Shown here: positions 51,601-54,561 of the stretch, piece after piece | How positions within the stretch are numbered: position 1 is the first letter of the stretch | Layout of the letters: every line of letters starts with the position of its first letter | Assembly (NCBI RefSeq): GCF_019393635.1 | Contig: NC_057864.1 | Coordinates: 80,107,882 to 80,171,881, forward strand | Direction of reading: 5' to 3' | DNA from: Dromiciops gliroides | Lineage: Eukaryota; Chordata; Mammalia; Microbiotheria; Microbiotheriidae | DNA length: 64,000 nucleotides | Program-made: the position numbers and the translations under genes | Notes under the pieces: generated by a model | What the model was told of the DNA's origin: nothing | The model's database searches: none | Seen by the model: the letters and a program-made list of their open reading frames with translations, nothing else

Positions 51601-54561
51601 ATCCCTTATCTTTATAAAGGACATTGATTTATATTTTCCCGTATTTTGGAGACTTCTGAAATACAGACATCTAAAGCTACATGGAAAAGGCCATATTAAA
51701 CTCTAGTAGAGATGGGATTTGTGTATTTTGTGCCCCCCTTCTCGGTTCCATAGCACGCTATGCAAATTTAAACACATTTGAAAGTAGGGAAATGCAATTT
51801 AGCATGTCATAATCTGGACCCAAGAATGAAATAGAAACTTAACTTTATATTTTTTGTTTATAGTGGTTTAAGTTTATAATTAATTCTGAGAGTAATTATT
51901 CCTATTATGTACTTGCTTTTTTTTTAATAATTGCTCCTTTTTGCCTCATTCAGCCAGTATAAATTCATGTATGAAAAGGGAAGACATACCAGACAACACA
52001 TATGATGATCAACCAAAGCATCTGATTAAGACTACAATGGCATTGAGAATTCAGCAAAACATAGGTGCGTTACCTCTAATCATTTGTATGCAACATTATA
52101 AAAAAAAATTGTTCTGGAATGTGAGTTTACCTATTTTTGCTTGTCATGAATAATTTTTCTTATCTCATTTTATTTTATTAAAGACTTTATACTGATATTT
52201 ATGATTTTGTGAAGAGTAGTTAATGATCTTTATGTATTTTGAGAAGGAAAAAACCCTGTAATCCTAGTGTTAGGTTCCACAGTCATAGTCTGGGTAATGA
52301 GTAGTCCAGTTTGACTAGAGCATTGGCAATTGGCATAGAAATTGAGAAACCAGCTGAATCACTGATTAGTTATATGGATTTCAGAATATCAAACTCTTGT
52401 TGTTTCCTAGGTGTGTATGGATTTTCGTTGTTGTTATTGTTTTTGCAGGACAGTGAGGGTTAAGTGACTTGCCCAGGGTAACACAGCTAGTAAGTGTCAA
52501 GTGTCTGAGGCCAGATTTGAACTCAGGTCCTCCTGAATCCAGGGCTGGTGCTTTATCCACTGCACCACCTAGCTGCCTGGTGTGTGTGTTTTAACCTGTA
52601 AAAAAAGAAATCATACATATACCTGCCCAACTTCATAGGAATTTTAAGTTAGAAGTTAAAGTATTTTATAATAACTATCTTTTTGTTATGGTTTTAGAAT
52701 GTCATGGCCTGTGAAAGAGCTTATAAATGTTATCAAGATCTTTGGTGTCATTTGGTCAAGTCAATAAGCATTTATTAAGCTCCTACTATGGGCCAGGTTC
52801 TATGCAAATTTGGTCACAATTCTTTTTCAACTAAAAATTTTTCATGCTCCTTGGTTCCCCAAAAAGTGATTTTTATTATATTAAAGAGAAACCACACTTA
52901 ACATGATGAATGGATAAGTTAGAGTTACTGCTCCTGTCACCTAATGATGATTTCCCCTTTTCTTGGCACCCAGACTTTGACCAGAGTATGTTCTCATGCT
53001 GTCTAAAATGAGCAGGTCATTAATGTGGCAAATAGTTGCAGCTTGCTTAAATTGGATCAATTCATCGATGGCAGGTGCTGTCATTTTTATCTTTGTATCC
53101 CCAGCACTTAGACTAGTGCCTGGCACATAGTTGTCGTCGCTTAATTGAATTGAACTGAATTGACTTCTACATTACTATTTAAAACTGTCCTTGACAGATA
53201 CAATATCTTTGTAAAAATCTGTAGATATATCTTTTAAAATATTATTTTATTTTTGTGGCAACCATAGACCTTTACTCTGGGTTTTATTTAGGAGGTTGTG
53301 AAGTAAGTAGTTGCCATTTAGATATAAGAAACTTGTTTGTTTTCTTTAGAATCATGATATTCCATGACAAATTCCAATTCTATGACAAATGTTGGAGGAA
53401 ATGTGGAAAAAATTGAGACACTAATGCATTGTTGGTAAAGTTGTATACTGATTTAAACCATTCTGACATAGAATAATTTGGAACTATGCCCAGAAGGCTC
53501 AAAAACTATGCATACCCTTTGACCAAGCAGTACCATTCCTAGATCTATATTCCAAAGAGATAAAAAGAAAAAAGAAAAAGGACTTATGTGTACACAAATA
53601 TTTATAGCAGCTCTTTTTAGTGATGGCAAAGAATTAGAGATTGAAGAACTGGCTGAACAAGTTGTTGTATATAATTGTGACGGAATTCTCTTGTGCTATA
53701 AGAAATGATGAACTAAATAAATGCTCTCAGAAAAACCTGGAGAGGCTTACATGAGCTGATAAAAGTGAAATAAGCAGAACCAGGAGAACATTGTATAAAG
53801 TAACAGCAATATTTTATGATGATTCTCAGCAATATGATGATCAAAGATAGTTCTGAAGGACATAAAAATGCTGTCCATTTCTAAAGAAATAACTAATGGA
53901 ATCTGAATGTTGATGGAGGCATACTTTTTCTTTACTTTCTTTATTTTCTTGGTTTTTTTGTCTGTTTTCTTTTACAACATGCCTAACATGGAAATATTTT
54001 ACATGACTGCACTTGTATAACTTGTATCAAATTGCTTCCTTTCTCAATGAGGGAGGAAGAGGGACGGAGGGAGATAATTTGGAACTCAAAAGTTTTAAAA
54101 AACGAATGTTAAAAATTGCTTTTACATGTAATAGGGGAAAAAATACAGTACTAAATTTCTAAATCATATTTTCCTCAGAATAAGATTTTCCTGGCCCATA
54201 ACAATGCTTAAGATGCATTAAGAATTAAAGTCAAGACTTTTGTATCTACAAAGTGTAGAAGTACAATCTTCTGGCTGTGGAGATGGAAAAACAATGGACA
54301 GGAATAAGAAGAATCCCCTGAGAAATAGAGGAGCCAATTCTAATGTCTTGTCTTTATACTTTGCTGTGTAGATCAGAGAGAATATTTGCACTTGGGCCAC
54401 AGTTGACTTTGCTTCTTCTTTCTGTGGCCCTGGGAATTCTTCAAGTGTTTTCCTTTGGCTCACTCATATCTTATGTGTTTGTTTGAATTGCAGGTGTGGC
54501 AATCGCTGCTGTGGTAGCACTCCTTGCTGCAGGCTTTTCCTTTCATTACTTCAGTGACTAA
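7561..54561 (+). CDS. ODR4: ODR4 (odr-4 homolog, C1orf27), complete, 13 coding exons
   Basis: ODR4 is an ER-anchored protein. In C. elegans ODR-4 helps odorant receptors reach cilia; in mammals ODR4 binds UFSP2, the UFM1-specific protease, at the ER. Thirteen exons join in phase into 454 residues plus stop, the same length as human ODR4. The N-terminus is MGRSYIVEEAVGQYL. Conserved blocks include VSRMLPGGLLVLGIFIITT (residues 79-97), RVTLHVCSATKK (135-146), CTIHVNIHVPLS (181-192) and VMLCDYKF (352-359). A single hydrophobic helix near 432-449 is followed by FHYFSD at the C-terminus, as expected for a tail-anchored protein. The start ATG has A at -3 and G at +4. Exon coordinates: 7561-7659, 11122-11256, 12733-12828, 15330-15436, 24808-24844, 29124-29264, 31025-31120, 32029-32097, 34795-34923, 36330-36420, 39838-40023, 51954-52064, 54494-54561. 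No frameshift or internal stop is seen. Confidence 0.96.
8105..8335 (+). mobile_element. CORE-SINE, MIR/Mar1 type
   Basis: Head (AAAGCATTGAACTTGGAGCC), 'tctcagttttcttaatgtaa', 'atggggataatactacttaa' and 'gtgctttataaacatcaaag' are in the expected order. Confidence 0.6.
9262..10119 (-). mobile_element. L1 LINE, 5'-truncated: ORF2 C-terminus plus 3' UTR
   Basis: On the minus strand 10119-9853 reads as an 88-residue open frame of the L1 ORF2 C-terminal region, with IPFDPAIPLLGLFP, CTKIFIAALFMVAKNW and PSIGEWLNKLW. The 3' UTR follows to about 9262, where the plus strand carries the T-rich end. The element is cut at its 5' side near 10119. An (AT)n tract at 9419-9461 lies in the 3' UTR. It is antisense to ODR4. 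The open tail of ORF2 suggests a fairly recent copy. Confidence 0.85.
9419..9461. repeat. (AT)n microsatellite
   Basis: An uninterrupted AT dinucleotide run of about 43 bases lies inside the L1 3' UTR. Confidence 0.95.
10259..10406 (+). mobile_element. Young tRNA-headed marsupial SINE
   Basis: The copy starts GGCGGCTAGGTGGCACAGTGG, has a B-box-like GAGTTCAAATCC, ends in a poly(A) tail, and is flanked by a perfect 12-bp duplication (GAAAAAGAACAT at 10247 and 10407). I believe this family is the WSINE1/WALLSI type of Australian marsupials, but cannot confirm the subfamily. Confidence 0.9.
10465..10534. repeat. (TG)n(TA)(CA)n microsatellite
   Basis: TG repeats switch to CA repeats through a short TATA stretch, so the tract is partly self-complementary. 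Confidence 0.95.
10620..10760 (-). mobile_element. L1 3'-region fragment, antisense
   Basis: 'ttttccattacattcaaatg' and 'cagccattccttagttaata' match the equivalent part of the larger antisense L1 at 9.3-10.1 kb. Confidence 0.45.
11122..11256 (+). CDS. ODR4: ODR4 exon 3 (residues 34-78)
   Basis: The acceptor is CTTTTTTTAAG. The exon encodes CSSQRDYVVLATRTPP, an acidic linker and DLDEEW, and ends HANQ. The donor is CAG|gttgta, which is weaker than consensus because position +3 is T. Phase 0 at both ends. Confidence 0.94.
11257..12732 (+). other. ODR4 intron 3
   Basis: The intron is A/T-rich, with no repeat I can name confidently apart from a short 'gatgctcgataaatacttgt' CR1-clade 3' tail near 12610. 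Confidence 0.85.
12733..12828 (+). CDS. ODR4: ODR4 exon 4 (residues 79-110)
   Basis: The acceptor TTTATTTAG precedes GTATCTAGG. The exon encodes VSRMLPGGLLVLGIFIITT and ends QNALRR, with donor AGG|gtaggt in phase 0. This hydrophobic block is among the most conserved in the family. Confidence 0.95.
13000..13561 (-). mobile_element. Possible solo LTR, antisense, interrupted by a SINE
   Basis: Read on the minus strand, the non-SINE part runs from TGAGAGTCTC to CATCACA. It has a CTATAGAAAA TATA-like site near 13130 and an AATAAA near 13044, spaced as in an LTR. I found no matching target duplication, so the ends are uncertain. Confidence 0.35.
13391..13535 (+). mobile_element. Young tRNA-headed marsupial SINE
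   Basis: Standard head and B box, with duplication AAGTCAAG on both sides (13383-13390 and 13536-13543). Confidence 0.88.
13690..14130 (+). mobile_element. CR1-clade (L2/L3-type) repeat, longer copy
   Basis: It starts with the 'cctactatgtgcagggttcc' and 'cagtccctgctttcagggga'-like blocks, then 'gaccactaataggtgagagg' and 'gccttgaagtaaggtgaggc'. Equivalent blocks occur at about 5330-5800 and 59640-60000. Confidence 0.45.
15330..15436 (+). CDS. ODR4: ODR4 exon 5 (residues 111-146)
   Basis: The acceptor is TTCTTCCTCAG. The exon encodes LVFAVEKSLTKKRLWNL and RVTLHVCSATK, ending in phase 2 at AAAAAA|gtatct. The last codon is completed by the first base of exon 6. Confidence 0.94.
15691..15858 (+). 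mobile_element. CORE-SINE with the tRNA-type head (Mar1-like)
   Basis: AGGCAGCTAAATGGTAAAG leads to the 3' end 'gtaaagtgttttgcaaatct', which is the CORE-SINE tail and not the plain poly(A) of the younger SINE. Confidence 0.6.
16011..16150 (-). mobile_element. Young tRNA-headed marsupial SINE, antisense
   Basis: A poly(T) start (the tail read backwards) and a CTGCCCC end are flanked by a perfect 10-bp duplication CTGGATATTC at 16001-16010 and 16151-16160. Confidence 0.92.
16204..16297 (+). mobile_element. 5' half of a SINE split by the retrovirus
   Basis: The SINE reads GGGGCAGCTAGGTGGTGCAG to ...CACTTACCAG, then the retrovirus begins at 16298. The rest continues at 20142. The join across the insert restores the normal SINE order around the 'cttactagctgtgtgac' position. 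Confidence 0.92.
16298..16905 (-). mobile_element. ERV 3' LTR (608 bp)
   Basis: On the minus strand it starts TGTCATGGGAGG right after the polypurine tract and ends CATATCA. A TATA box (TATAAAATGG) lies at 16491-16500 and an AATAAA at 16407-16412, spaced about 85 bases apart as in a functional U3/R layout. A run of G on the plus strand near 16304-16316 interrupts U5. Confidence 0.88.
16491..16500 (-). promoter_or_regulatory. TATA box of the 3' LTR
   Basis: TATAAAATGG on the minus strand, in the U3 position relative to the poly(A) signal at 16407-16412. If active it would drive transcription toward lower coordinates, antisense to ODR4. Confidence 0.6.
16906..16919 (-). other. ERV polypurine tract
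   Basis: Minus-strand TAAGAAGGGGGGAA directly precedes the TG that opens the 3' LTR, as expected for the plus-strand primer. Confidence 0.8.
16972..17316 (-). pseudogene. env: ERV env remnant: C-terminal part of the transmembrane subunit
   Basis: A 114-residue open frame carries a pre-membrane segment (LQHLHDISHWMRDT), a hydrophobic anchor with VILVVVLLIFGPCLFNL and a short cytoplasmic tail. The LIFGPC-LFNLFVKF arrangement is typical of gamma-like Env anchors. The surface subunit and fusion peptide are absent, so no functional envelope can be made from this remnant. Confidence 0.85.
17317..17433 (-). other. ERV internal deletion junction (pol missing)
   Basis: Within about 120 bases the sequence passes from the end of gag to a late part of env. 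There is no protease, reverse transcriptase or integrase sequence anywhere in the element. The exact break cannot be placed without a full-length relative. Confidence 0.75.
17434..17919 (-). pseudogene. gag: ERV gag remnant: capsid C-terminus and nucleocapsid region
   Basis: The open frame reads ...RLADSLKKYTNLDPQK and INQSAPDIRRELQKLDWGP, matching the capsid C-terminal domain of class I Gag (the 'tNLdP...I.QSApDIRrkLQKL' block). Downstream I see no intact CCHC zinc knuckle. It is separated from the upstream gag part by a one-base frameshift near 17940 with stops just before it. Confidence 0.85.
17939..18790 (-). pseudogene. gag: ERV gag remnant: proline-rich region and capsid N-terminus
   Basis: The open frame starts with a Ser/Pro-rich stretch (repeated PPP, PQPK), then the capsid N-terminal domain with FSISRLSQIKEKLGSYSENP and FDLSWTDLQIILASC, and ends near MREITGV at a stop. 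The proline-rich spacer before capsid is typical of class I Gag. It overlaps the matrix frame at 18756-18790 in another frame. Confidence 0.87.
18756..19217 (-). pseudogene. gag: ERV gag remnant: matrix domain
   Basis: The frame begins MGQKGNVPKNSPLGCILRGW, with the N-terminal Met-Gly that would allow myristoylation. It continues with LNYNTIVQFDKFCKREGRW, a matrix block of class I Gag. The frame is lost near 18800 before the proline-rich part, so a shift lies at about 18790-18860. Confidence 0.88.
19322..19662. repeat. Tandem duplication in the ERV leader (two diverged units)
   Basis: Unit 1 (19322-19479) and unit 2 (19480-19662) share 'gcgtggt(t/c)c(g/a)gac(a/g)tct', then 'acctctctgtgactcaaacg', 'gggagagggagaa' and a 'tctgtgt/ttttgtgt' end. 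The unit lengths differ by about 25 bases because of an indel. The anchor 'acctctctgtgactcaaacg' recurs 183 bases apart (19390 and 19573). Confidence 0.85.
19701..19711 (-). other. ERV primer-binding site (partial, lysine-type match)
   Basis: TGGCGCCCGAA lies two bases downstream of the LTR end, the usual place. These 11 bases match the 3' end of tRNA-Lys as I remember it. The match breaks after the eleventh base, but an AGGGAC run resumes six bases later. Confidence 0.6.
19714..20137. repeat. Palindromic 5' LTR of the ERV (inverted repeat, 200 + 24 + 200 nt)
   Basis: The left arm 19714-19913 and right arm 19938-20137 are inverted copies that differ at about five positions, around a 24-nt loop at 19914-19937. 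Each arm is the R-U5 end of an LTR: TGATATGG at the outer end and a tail signal (TTTATT at 19832-19837 in the left arm, AATAAA at 20014-20019 in the right). A normal LTR would show U3 with a TATA box at the right end, and none is present. So the provirus is bounded by U5-type ends on both sides. Confidence 0.92.
20014..20019 (+). terminator. Poly(A) hexamer in the right arm, ODR4-sense strand
   Basis: The inverted copy of the R region puts an AATAAA on the plus strand, in the direction of ODR4 transcription, inside intron 5. The antisense provirus would not otherwise present its own signal on this strand. Confidence 0.6.
20142..20205 (+). mobile_element. 3' half of the SINE split by the retrovirus
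   Basis: CTACGTGACCTTGGGCAAG to the A-rich tail continues the SINE interrupted at 16297. The CCAG at 20138-20141 is the duplicated target. Confidence 0.9.
21020..21120 (+). mobile_element. CR1-clade repeat fragment
   Basis: 'aacatttattaagtatcagc' with 'tgtgcaagctacagtgtttg' is the same short family as at 5455. Confidence 0.4.
21225..21395 (-). mobile_element. CORE-SINE relic, antisense
   Basis: 'gacttgcccagtcatatagc', 'gctggatttgaactcactct' and 'tactttatccactgtgatac' are the complement of a diverged tRNA-headed SINE. Confidence 0.55.
21510..21667 (-). mobile_element. Young tRNA-headed marsupial SINE, antisense
   Basis: Poly(T) end to CCGCCCC, with duplication TAGAAAAC at 21502 and 21668. 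Confidence 0.9.
21740..21880 (+). mobile_element. CR1-clade repeat fragment
   Basis: 'caagtatttattaaacatta', 'caatccctgctctaaaggaa' and 'ggagaagacaacatg' follow the family order described at 5455. Confidence 0.45.
23572..23724 (-). mobile_element. Young tRNA-headed marsupial SINE, antisense
   Basis: Flanked by ATTCTGTAGTTATTT (23557) and ATTCTATAGTTATTT (23725), one mismatch in 15. Confidence 0.9.
23989..24110 (-). mobile_element. tRNA-headed SINE, antisense, internally shortened
   Basis: Flanked by GTAGCTAGCCTTT (23976) and GTAGCTCGCCTTT (24111). The stretch around the 'gggtcacacagctagtaag' position is missing, so the copy is about 20 bases short. Confidence 0.85.
24259..24284. repeat. (GT)n microsatellite
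   Basis: A short TG/GT run inside the antisense L1 relic. Confidence 0.9.
24808..24844 (+). CDS. ODR4: ODR4 exon 6 (37-nt short exon, residues 146-158)
   Basis: The exon is only 37 nt, after a 9.4 kb intron enlarged by the retrovirus, L1 and SINEs. The acceptor is TTATTCAAG. It encodes ILCRSYDIRDPK and ends AAAG|gtaaga in phase 0. The reading matches the family's C-R-x-Y-D-I-x-D-P-K block, which makes the call firm despite the length. Confidence 0.92.
25130..25570 (+). mobile_element. CR1-clade LINE 3' end (L2/L3 type)
   Basis: 'cattccattcaaatggtcct', 'ggaagcctgtctgtatgccc', 'tagaatgtgaattccttgag' and 'ggtgctactcaaatgcttgc' follow the order of this family's 3' end. Confidence 0.55.
26205..26345 (-). 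mobile_element. CORE-SINE (MIR type), antisense
   Basis: 'aaatgagaaaacagtcctag', 'gtaagtgacagagccagaat' and 'gcctagatctcttgatatca' are the complement of a MIR. Confidence 0.6.
26712..26862 (+). mobile_element. Young SINE with a deletion over the B box
   Basis: The text jumps from GACCTGAGTT directly to AGACACTTGACA, so the second half of the B-box-like motif and the following 'ccggcctc' are missing. The duplication AAAGGAGACT lies at both ends. Confidence 0.85.
27050..27110 (+). mobile_element. CR1-clade repeat fragment
   Basis: 'caagcacttagtatatgcca' and 'ggcactgtgctcgttaagc' are the short 'accumulating copy' of the family at 5455. Confidence 0.35.
27285..27480 (+). mobile_element. CR1-clade repeat fragment
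   Basis: 'ctggcactgtgcaaagcact', 'ccagtccctgctttcaaaga' and 'gtggaagagacaccatgc' match the family at 5455. Confidence 0.5.
27574..27689 (+). mobile_element. Young SINE with a 3'-half deletion
   Basis: CACTTGACACTTA is followed directly by CCCCCCATTGCCCC, so about 35 bases ending before the terminal 'cattgcccc' are missing. A perfect 15-bp duplication (AGAAAGATAAAACGA) starts at 27559 and 27690. Confidence 0.88.
28096..28245 (-). mobile_element. tRNA-headed SINE, antisense
   Basis: 'gaggcaattggagtttaagt' to 'cacaacctagctgcccccc'; flanked by TTTTATTTTTATT-like text on both sides. Confidence 0.85.
29124..29264 (+). CDS. ODR4: ODR4 exon 7 (residues 159-205)
   Basis: The acceptor is TCACATCTAG. 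The exon encodes SSAKPADWKYQNGLSTSWLS and the strand-like CTIHVNIHVPLS, ending PLEKNTK with donor AAG|gtaata, phase 0. Confidence 0.95.
29476..29615 (-). mobile_element. tRNA-headed SINE, antisense (outer member of a nested pair)
   Basis: It starts after the duplication TAAATATTCTTTATT (29461-29475) and ends at 'catctagctgcccc'. The matching duplication is not next to it but at 29784-29798, after the next SINE. Confidence 0.85.
29640..29783 (-). mobile_element. tRNA-headed SINE, antisense (second member of the pair)
   Basis: A G-rich start at 29640 replaces the usual poly(T), then the standard complement to 'ctagctgccctg'. With the previous copy it shares a single pair of TAAATATTCTTTATT duplications. 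Confidence 0.85.
29801..29939 (+). mobile_element. Young SINE, sense, inserted beside the pair
   Basis: Its duplication TCTTTATTGA (29791-29800 and 29940-29949) overlaps the duplication of the preceding pair, so it inserted later at the same A/T-rich spot. Confidence 0.88.
30003..30146 (-). mobile_element. Young SINE, antisense
   Basis: Poly(T) start; duplication CTATACTTTT at 29993 and 30147. Confidence 0.88.
30368..30522 (-). mobile_element. tRNA-headed SINE, antisense
   Basis: 'ggcaatgagggttaagtgac' to 'cacctagctgcc', flanked by GTGAGTAGG and ATGAGTAGG. Confidence 0.86.
30566..30650. repeat. (TG)n(TA)n compound microsatellite
   Basis: About 43 bases of TG repeat pass directly into about 40 bases of TA repeat, 375 bases before ODR4 exon 8. 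Confidence 0.95.
30765..30855 (-). mobile_element. L1 3' tail, antisense
   Basis: 'attttcaacatttgtttaga' and 'taagatttccaatttcagat' match the 3' end of the antisense L1 at 9.3 kb. Confidence 0.6.
31025..31120 (+). CDS. ODR4: ODR4 exon 8 (residues 206-237)
   Basis: The acceptor is TTCTTTTTAG. The exon encodes TGLARWAKQIEGGVYLINGQ and VKEEDCELLEGQ, with donor CAG|gtaaat, phase 0. Confidence 0.95.
31121..32028 (+). other. ODR4 intron 8
   Basis: I see no repeat or other feature I can name. A short T-rich tract lies near 31845. Confidence 0.85.
32029..32097 (+). CDS. ODR4: ODR4 exon 9 (residues 238-260)
   Basis: The acceptor is TTCTTTTTCAG. The 69-nt exon encodes KKSSRGNTQTTGQTFDVRVL and THL, with donor TTG|gtaaat, phase 0. 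Confidence 0.94.
32880..33055 (+). mobile_element. CR1/L3 LINE relic
   Basis: 'ttttaggaagttttttctta', 'cacccactggtactagtttc', 'gaccaagcagaacaaagg' and 'ctacatgacaacctttcaga' match the 3' part of CR1/L3 as I know it. Confidence 0.6.
33060..34130 (+). mobile_element. CR1-clade LINE relic (L2/L3 type), long
   Basis: 'ctgggcatttccatctggtt', 'attcataatcttcctattta' and the 3' end 'ttttaagctccttgagctta' follow the family order. Antisense open frames within 33087-33391 are shadows of this repeat. Confidence 0.5.
34210..34345 (-). mobile_element. CORE-SINE relic, antisense
   Basis: 'ggtaggtgacttgtccagag' to 'gaacttgaaccaaggctttg' is the complement of a diverged MIR-type copy. Confidence 0.5.
34591..34763. 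mobile_element. hAT-type MITE, diverged copy
   Basis: TTTCTTAACTATGG at the left, GTTTAAGAAGTTATG at the right, and the shared interior 'aaaaaatttggcaacagt' and 'aaaaatttcttgggtgaaaa' show it is the same family as 6293-6478. Target duplications are no longer clear. It ends about 30 bases upstream of ODR4 exon 10. Confidence 0.7.
34795..34923 (+). CDS. ODR4: ODR4 exon 10 (residues 261-303)
   Basis: The acceptor is TTCTCTTTCAG. The exon encodes LLNSNHRSTATVQVCSGSVN and a basic block ending KPKVKDAVQ, with donor CAG|gtcaga, phase 0. A hAT-type relic ends only about 30 bases upstream of this exon. Confidence 0.95.
34924..36329 (+). other. ODR4 intron 10
   Basis: A/T-rich, with no repeat or other feature that I can name. 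Confidence 0.85.
36330..36420 (+). CDS. ODR4: ODR4 exon 11 (residues 304-334)
   Basis: The acceptor is TTGTCAATAG. The exon encodes ALKRDILNTVSDRCEILFED and LLLNETPGIK, ending in phase 1 at AAAG|gtttga, a weak donor with T at +3. Confidence 0.93.
36990..37085 (-). mobile_element. CORE-SINE relic, antisense
   Basis: 'gaggttaagtgacctgccta' and 'cagatattcctgaatct'-like text are the complement of a MIR-type copy. Confidence 0.45.
37100..37358 (-). mobile_element. SINE with RTE-type tail, antisense
   Basis: The minus strand reads a tRNA-type head (GGCAGCCAAGTGGCACAGTG) and then, beyond the usual end, the tail 'gaagaaaatggcaaaccact' and 'ggtgagacatgactgaaaca'. This tail is shared with the sense copy at 58316-58552 and resembles RTE LINE 3' ends. 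Confidence 0.65.
38460..38560. repeat. Imperfect TA/TG/CA-rich simple tract
   Basis: Alternating TATA, TGTG, CACA and TACA units without a fixed period. Confidence 0.7.
39330..39690 (+). mobile_element. CR1-clade LINE 3' end (L2/L3 type)
   Basis: 'gcctagaatgccttcatcat', 'ctcagctcagatgtcttgac' and 'ggcaaggactgcttcatttt' then 'tagtagaggcttaatcactg' form the family's 3' end. Confidence 0.55.
39838..40023 (+). CDS. ODR4: ODR4 exon 12 (residues 334-396)
   Basis: The acceptor is GTTTTCTTTTAG. The exon encodes DSEKEFHALPHRIFVPIPGS, VMLCDYKFGDES and an acidic stretch ending EIAEEINT. It ends in phase 1 at ACAG|gtaaaa. Confidence 0.95.
40110..40250 (+). mobile_element. CORE-SINE relic
   Basis: 'cttactagtcttgtgaccat', 'cttcttttcccatctataaa' and 'aagtactttgcaaactatta' are in MIR/Mar1 order. 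Confidence 0.5.
40465..40615 (-). mobile_element. CORE-SINE relic, antisense
   Basis: 'gcacagagtttaagtggctt' to 'tctatttaccgtgctactct' is the complement of a MIR-type copy. Confidence 0.45.
41767..41930 (-). mobile_element. Young SINE, antisense
   Basis: It follows a short (TA)n run and poly(T), with the standard body. Duplication ATAGACTTAA at 41757 and again after 41930. Confidence 0.88.
42120..42480 (+). mobile_element. CR1/L3 LINE 3' region relic
   Basis: 'gagttgggaaggacccgaaa', 'cagatacttgaagacagtta', 'ccatctctccttagtcattt', 'catcctggttatcttcctga' and 'aaaatgtggcacttagaatc' follow the CR1/L3 order block by block. Confidence 0.7.
42493..42653 (-). mobile_element. Young SINE, antisense
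   Basis: Flanked on both sides by AGAACCCTTATTTCTT, a 16-bp duplication, directly after the CR1 relic. Confidence 0.9.
44063..44820 (-). mobile_element. Solo LTR, antisense, with a SINE inside
   Basis: The ends are TGTGAGAAA and TTTCTCACA, a perfect 9-bp inverted repeat. On the minus strand a TATATAC box near 44212 and AATAAA near 44132 are spaced as in an LTR. A SINE at 44404-44558 interrupts it; without it the LTR is about 600 bp. I saw no clear target duplication and no internal retroviral sequence. Confidence 0.65.
44404..44558 (+). mobile_element. Young SINE inside the solo LTR
   Basis: Standard body with an (AAT)n tail, flanked by a perfect 12-bp duplication AAGTCTATTAAG at 44392 and 44559. 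Confidence 0.9.
45598..45741 (+). mobile_element. Young SINE
   Basis: Flanked by TGTAGGGTAGG on both sides; tail is poly(A) after 'aattgcttcattt'. Confidence 0.88.
45885..46020 (+). mobile_element. CORE-SINE (MIR type)
   Basis: 'tactacctgtgtgaccttgg', 'gtttcttcatttataaaatt', then 'cccttccagcttaagatcta' are in MIR order. Confidence 0.6.
47820..47915 (+). mobile_element. CR1-clade repeat fragment
   Basis: 'aaaaagcatttattaagtgc' and 'gtaggataagtactggagat' match the family at 5455. Confidence 0.45.
48945..49096 (-). mobile_element. Young SINE, antisense
   Basis: Poly(T) start and a CTGCCCC end, flanked by AAACTAGATTTTTT on both sides. Confidence 0.9.
49495..49640 (+). mobile_element. Young SINE
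   Basis: GGGGCAGCTAGGTGGCGCAG to a poly(A) tail; flanks are A/T-rich and the duplication is short. Confidence 0.88.
50150..50335 (+). mobile_element. CR1/L3 LINE relic
   Basis: 'ttctagcccaacccctgcct', 'aagaggtcatccaccttttg' and 'gtattccatttcattttggg' match the part of CR1/L3 that lies upstream of the 42.1 kb copy. Confidence 0.6.
50861..51006 (-). mobile_element. Young SINE, antisense
   Basis: Flanked by GCTGGTGCTGTTTATT-like text on both sides (15-16 bp). Confidence 0.9.
51954..52064 (+). CDS. ODR4: ODR4 exon 13 (residues 396-433)
   Basis: The acceptor is TGCCTCATTCAG. The first half (SINSCMKREDIPDNTYDD) is the least conserved part of the protein compared with my memory of the human sequence. 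The second half (IKTTMALRIQQNI) leads into the membrane helix. Ends in phase 1 at ATAG|gtgcgt. Confidence 0.93.
52440..52578 (-). mobile_element. Young SINE, antisense
   Basis: 'ggacagtgagggttaagtga' to 'caccacctagctgcc', with GGTGTGT on both sides. Confidence 0.86.
52745..52810 (+). mobile_element. CR1-clade repeat fragment
   Basis: 'aataagcatttattaagctc' and 'ctactatgggccaggttcta' match the family at 5455. Confidence 0.4.
53060..53150 (+). mobile_element. L2/L3-type 3' tail
   Basis: 'tctttgtatccccagcactt' and 'tagtgcctggcacatagttg' form the typical 3' end. Confidence 0.55.
53380..54165 (+). mobile_element. L1 LINE 3' end, sense
   Basis: The stretch parallels, on the other strand, the antisense L1 at 9.3-10.1 kb: 'tatttatagcagctcttttt', 'gatggcaaagaattagagat', 'gaaaaacctggagaggctta', 'agaaccaggagaacattgta' and a 'acatgtaataggggaaaaaa' end. 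The ORF2 part is broken. It is the older of the two copies. Confidence 0.75.
54494..54561 (+). CDS. ODR4: ODR4 exon 14 (membrane helix and stop)
   Basis: The acceptor is TTGAATTGCAG. The exon encodes GVAIAAVVALLAAGFS, the C-terminal hydrophobic helix, then FHYFSD and TAA at 54559-54561. The short polar tail after one helix suits tail-anchored insertion in the ER membrane. Confidence 0.95.

Larger units (their letters stand above)
40024..51953 (+). other. ODR4 intron 12 (11.9 kb, longest)
   Basis: It holds CORE-SINE relics at 40110-40250, 40465-40615 and 45885-46020, SINEs at 41767-41930, 42493-42653, 44404-44558, 45598-45741, 48945-49096, 49495-49640 and 50861-51006, CR1 relics at 42120-42480 and 50150-50335, a solo LTR at 44063-44820, and a CR1-clade fragment at 47820-47915. 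About 46030-47800 and 51060-51940 show nothing I can name. Confidence 0.88.
52065..54493 (+). other. ODR4 intron 13
   Basis: It holds a SINE at about 52440-52578, CR1-clade fragments near 52745-52810 and 53060-53150, and a sense L1 3' end at about 53380-54165. Confidence 0.87.

Noticed and set aside
51255-51706. Hydrophobic open frames in intron 12
   Set aside because: T-rich intronic sequence gives Phe/Leu-rich translations. No transcript signals or homologous protein could be recognised.
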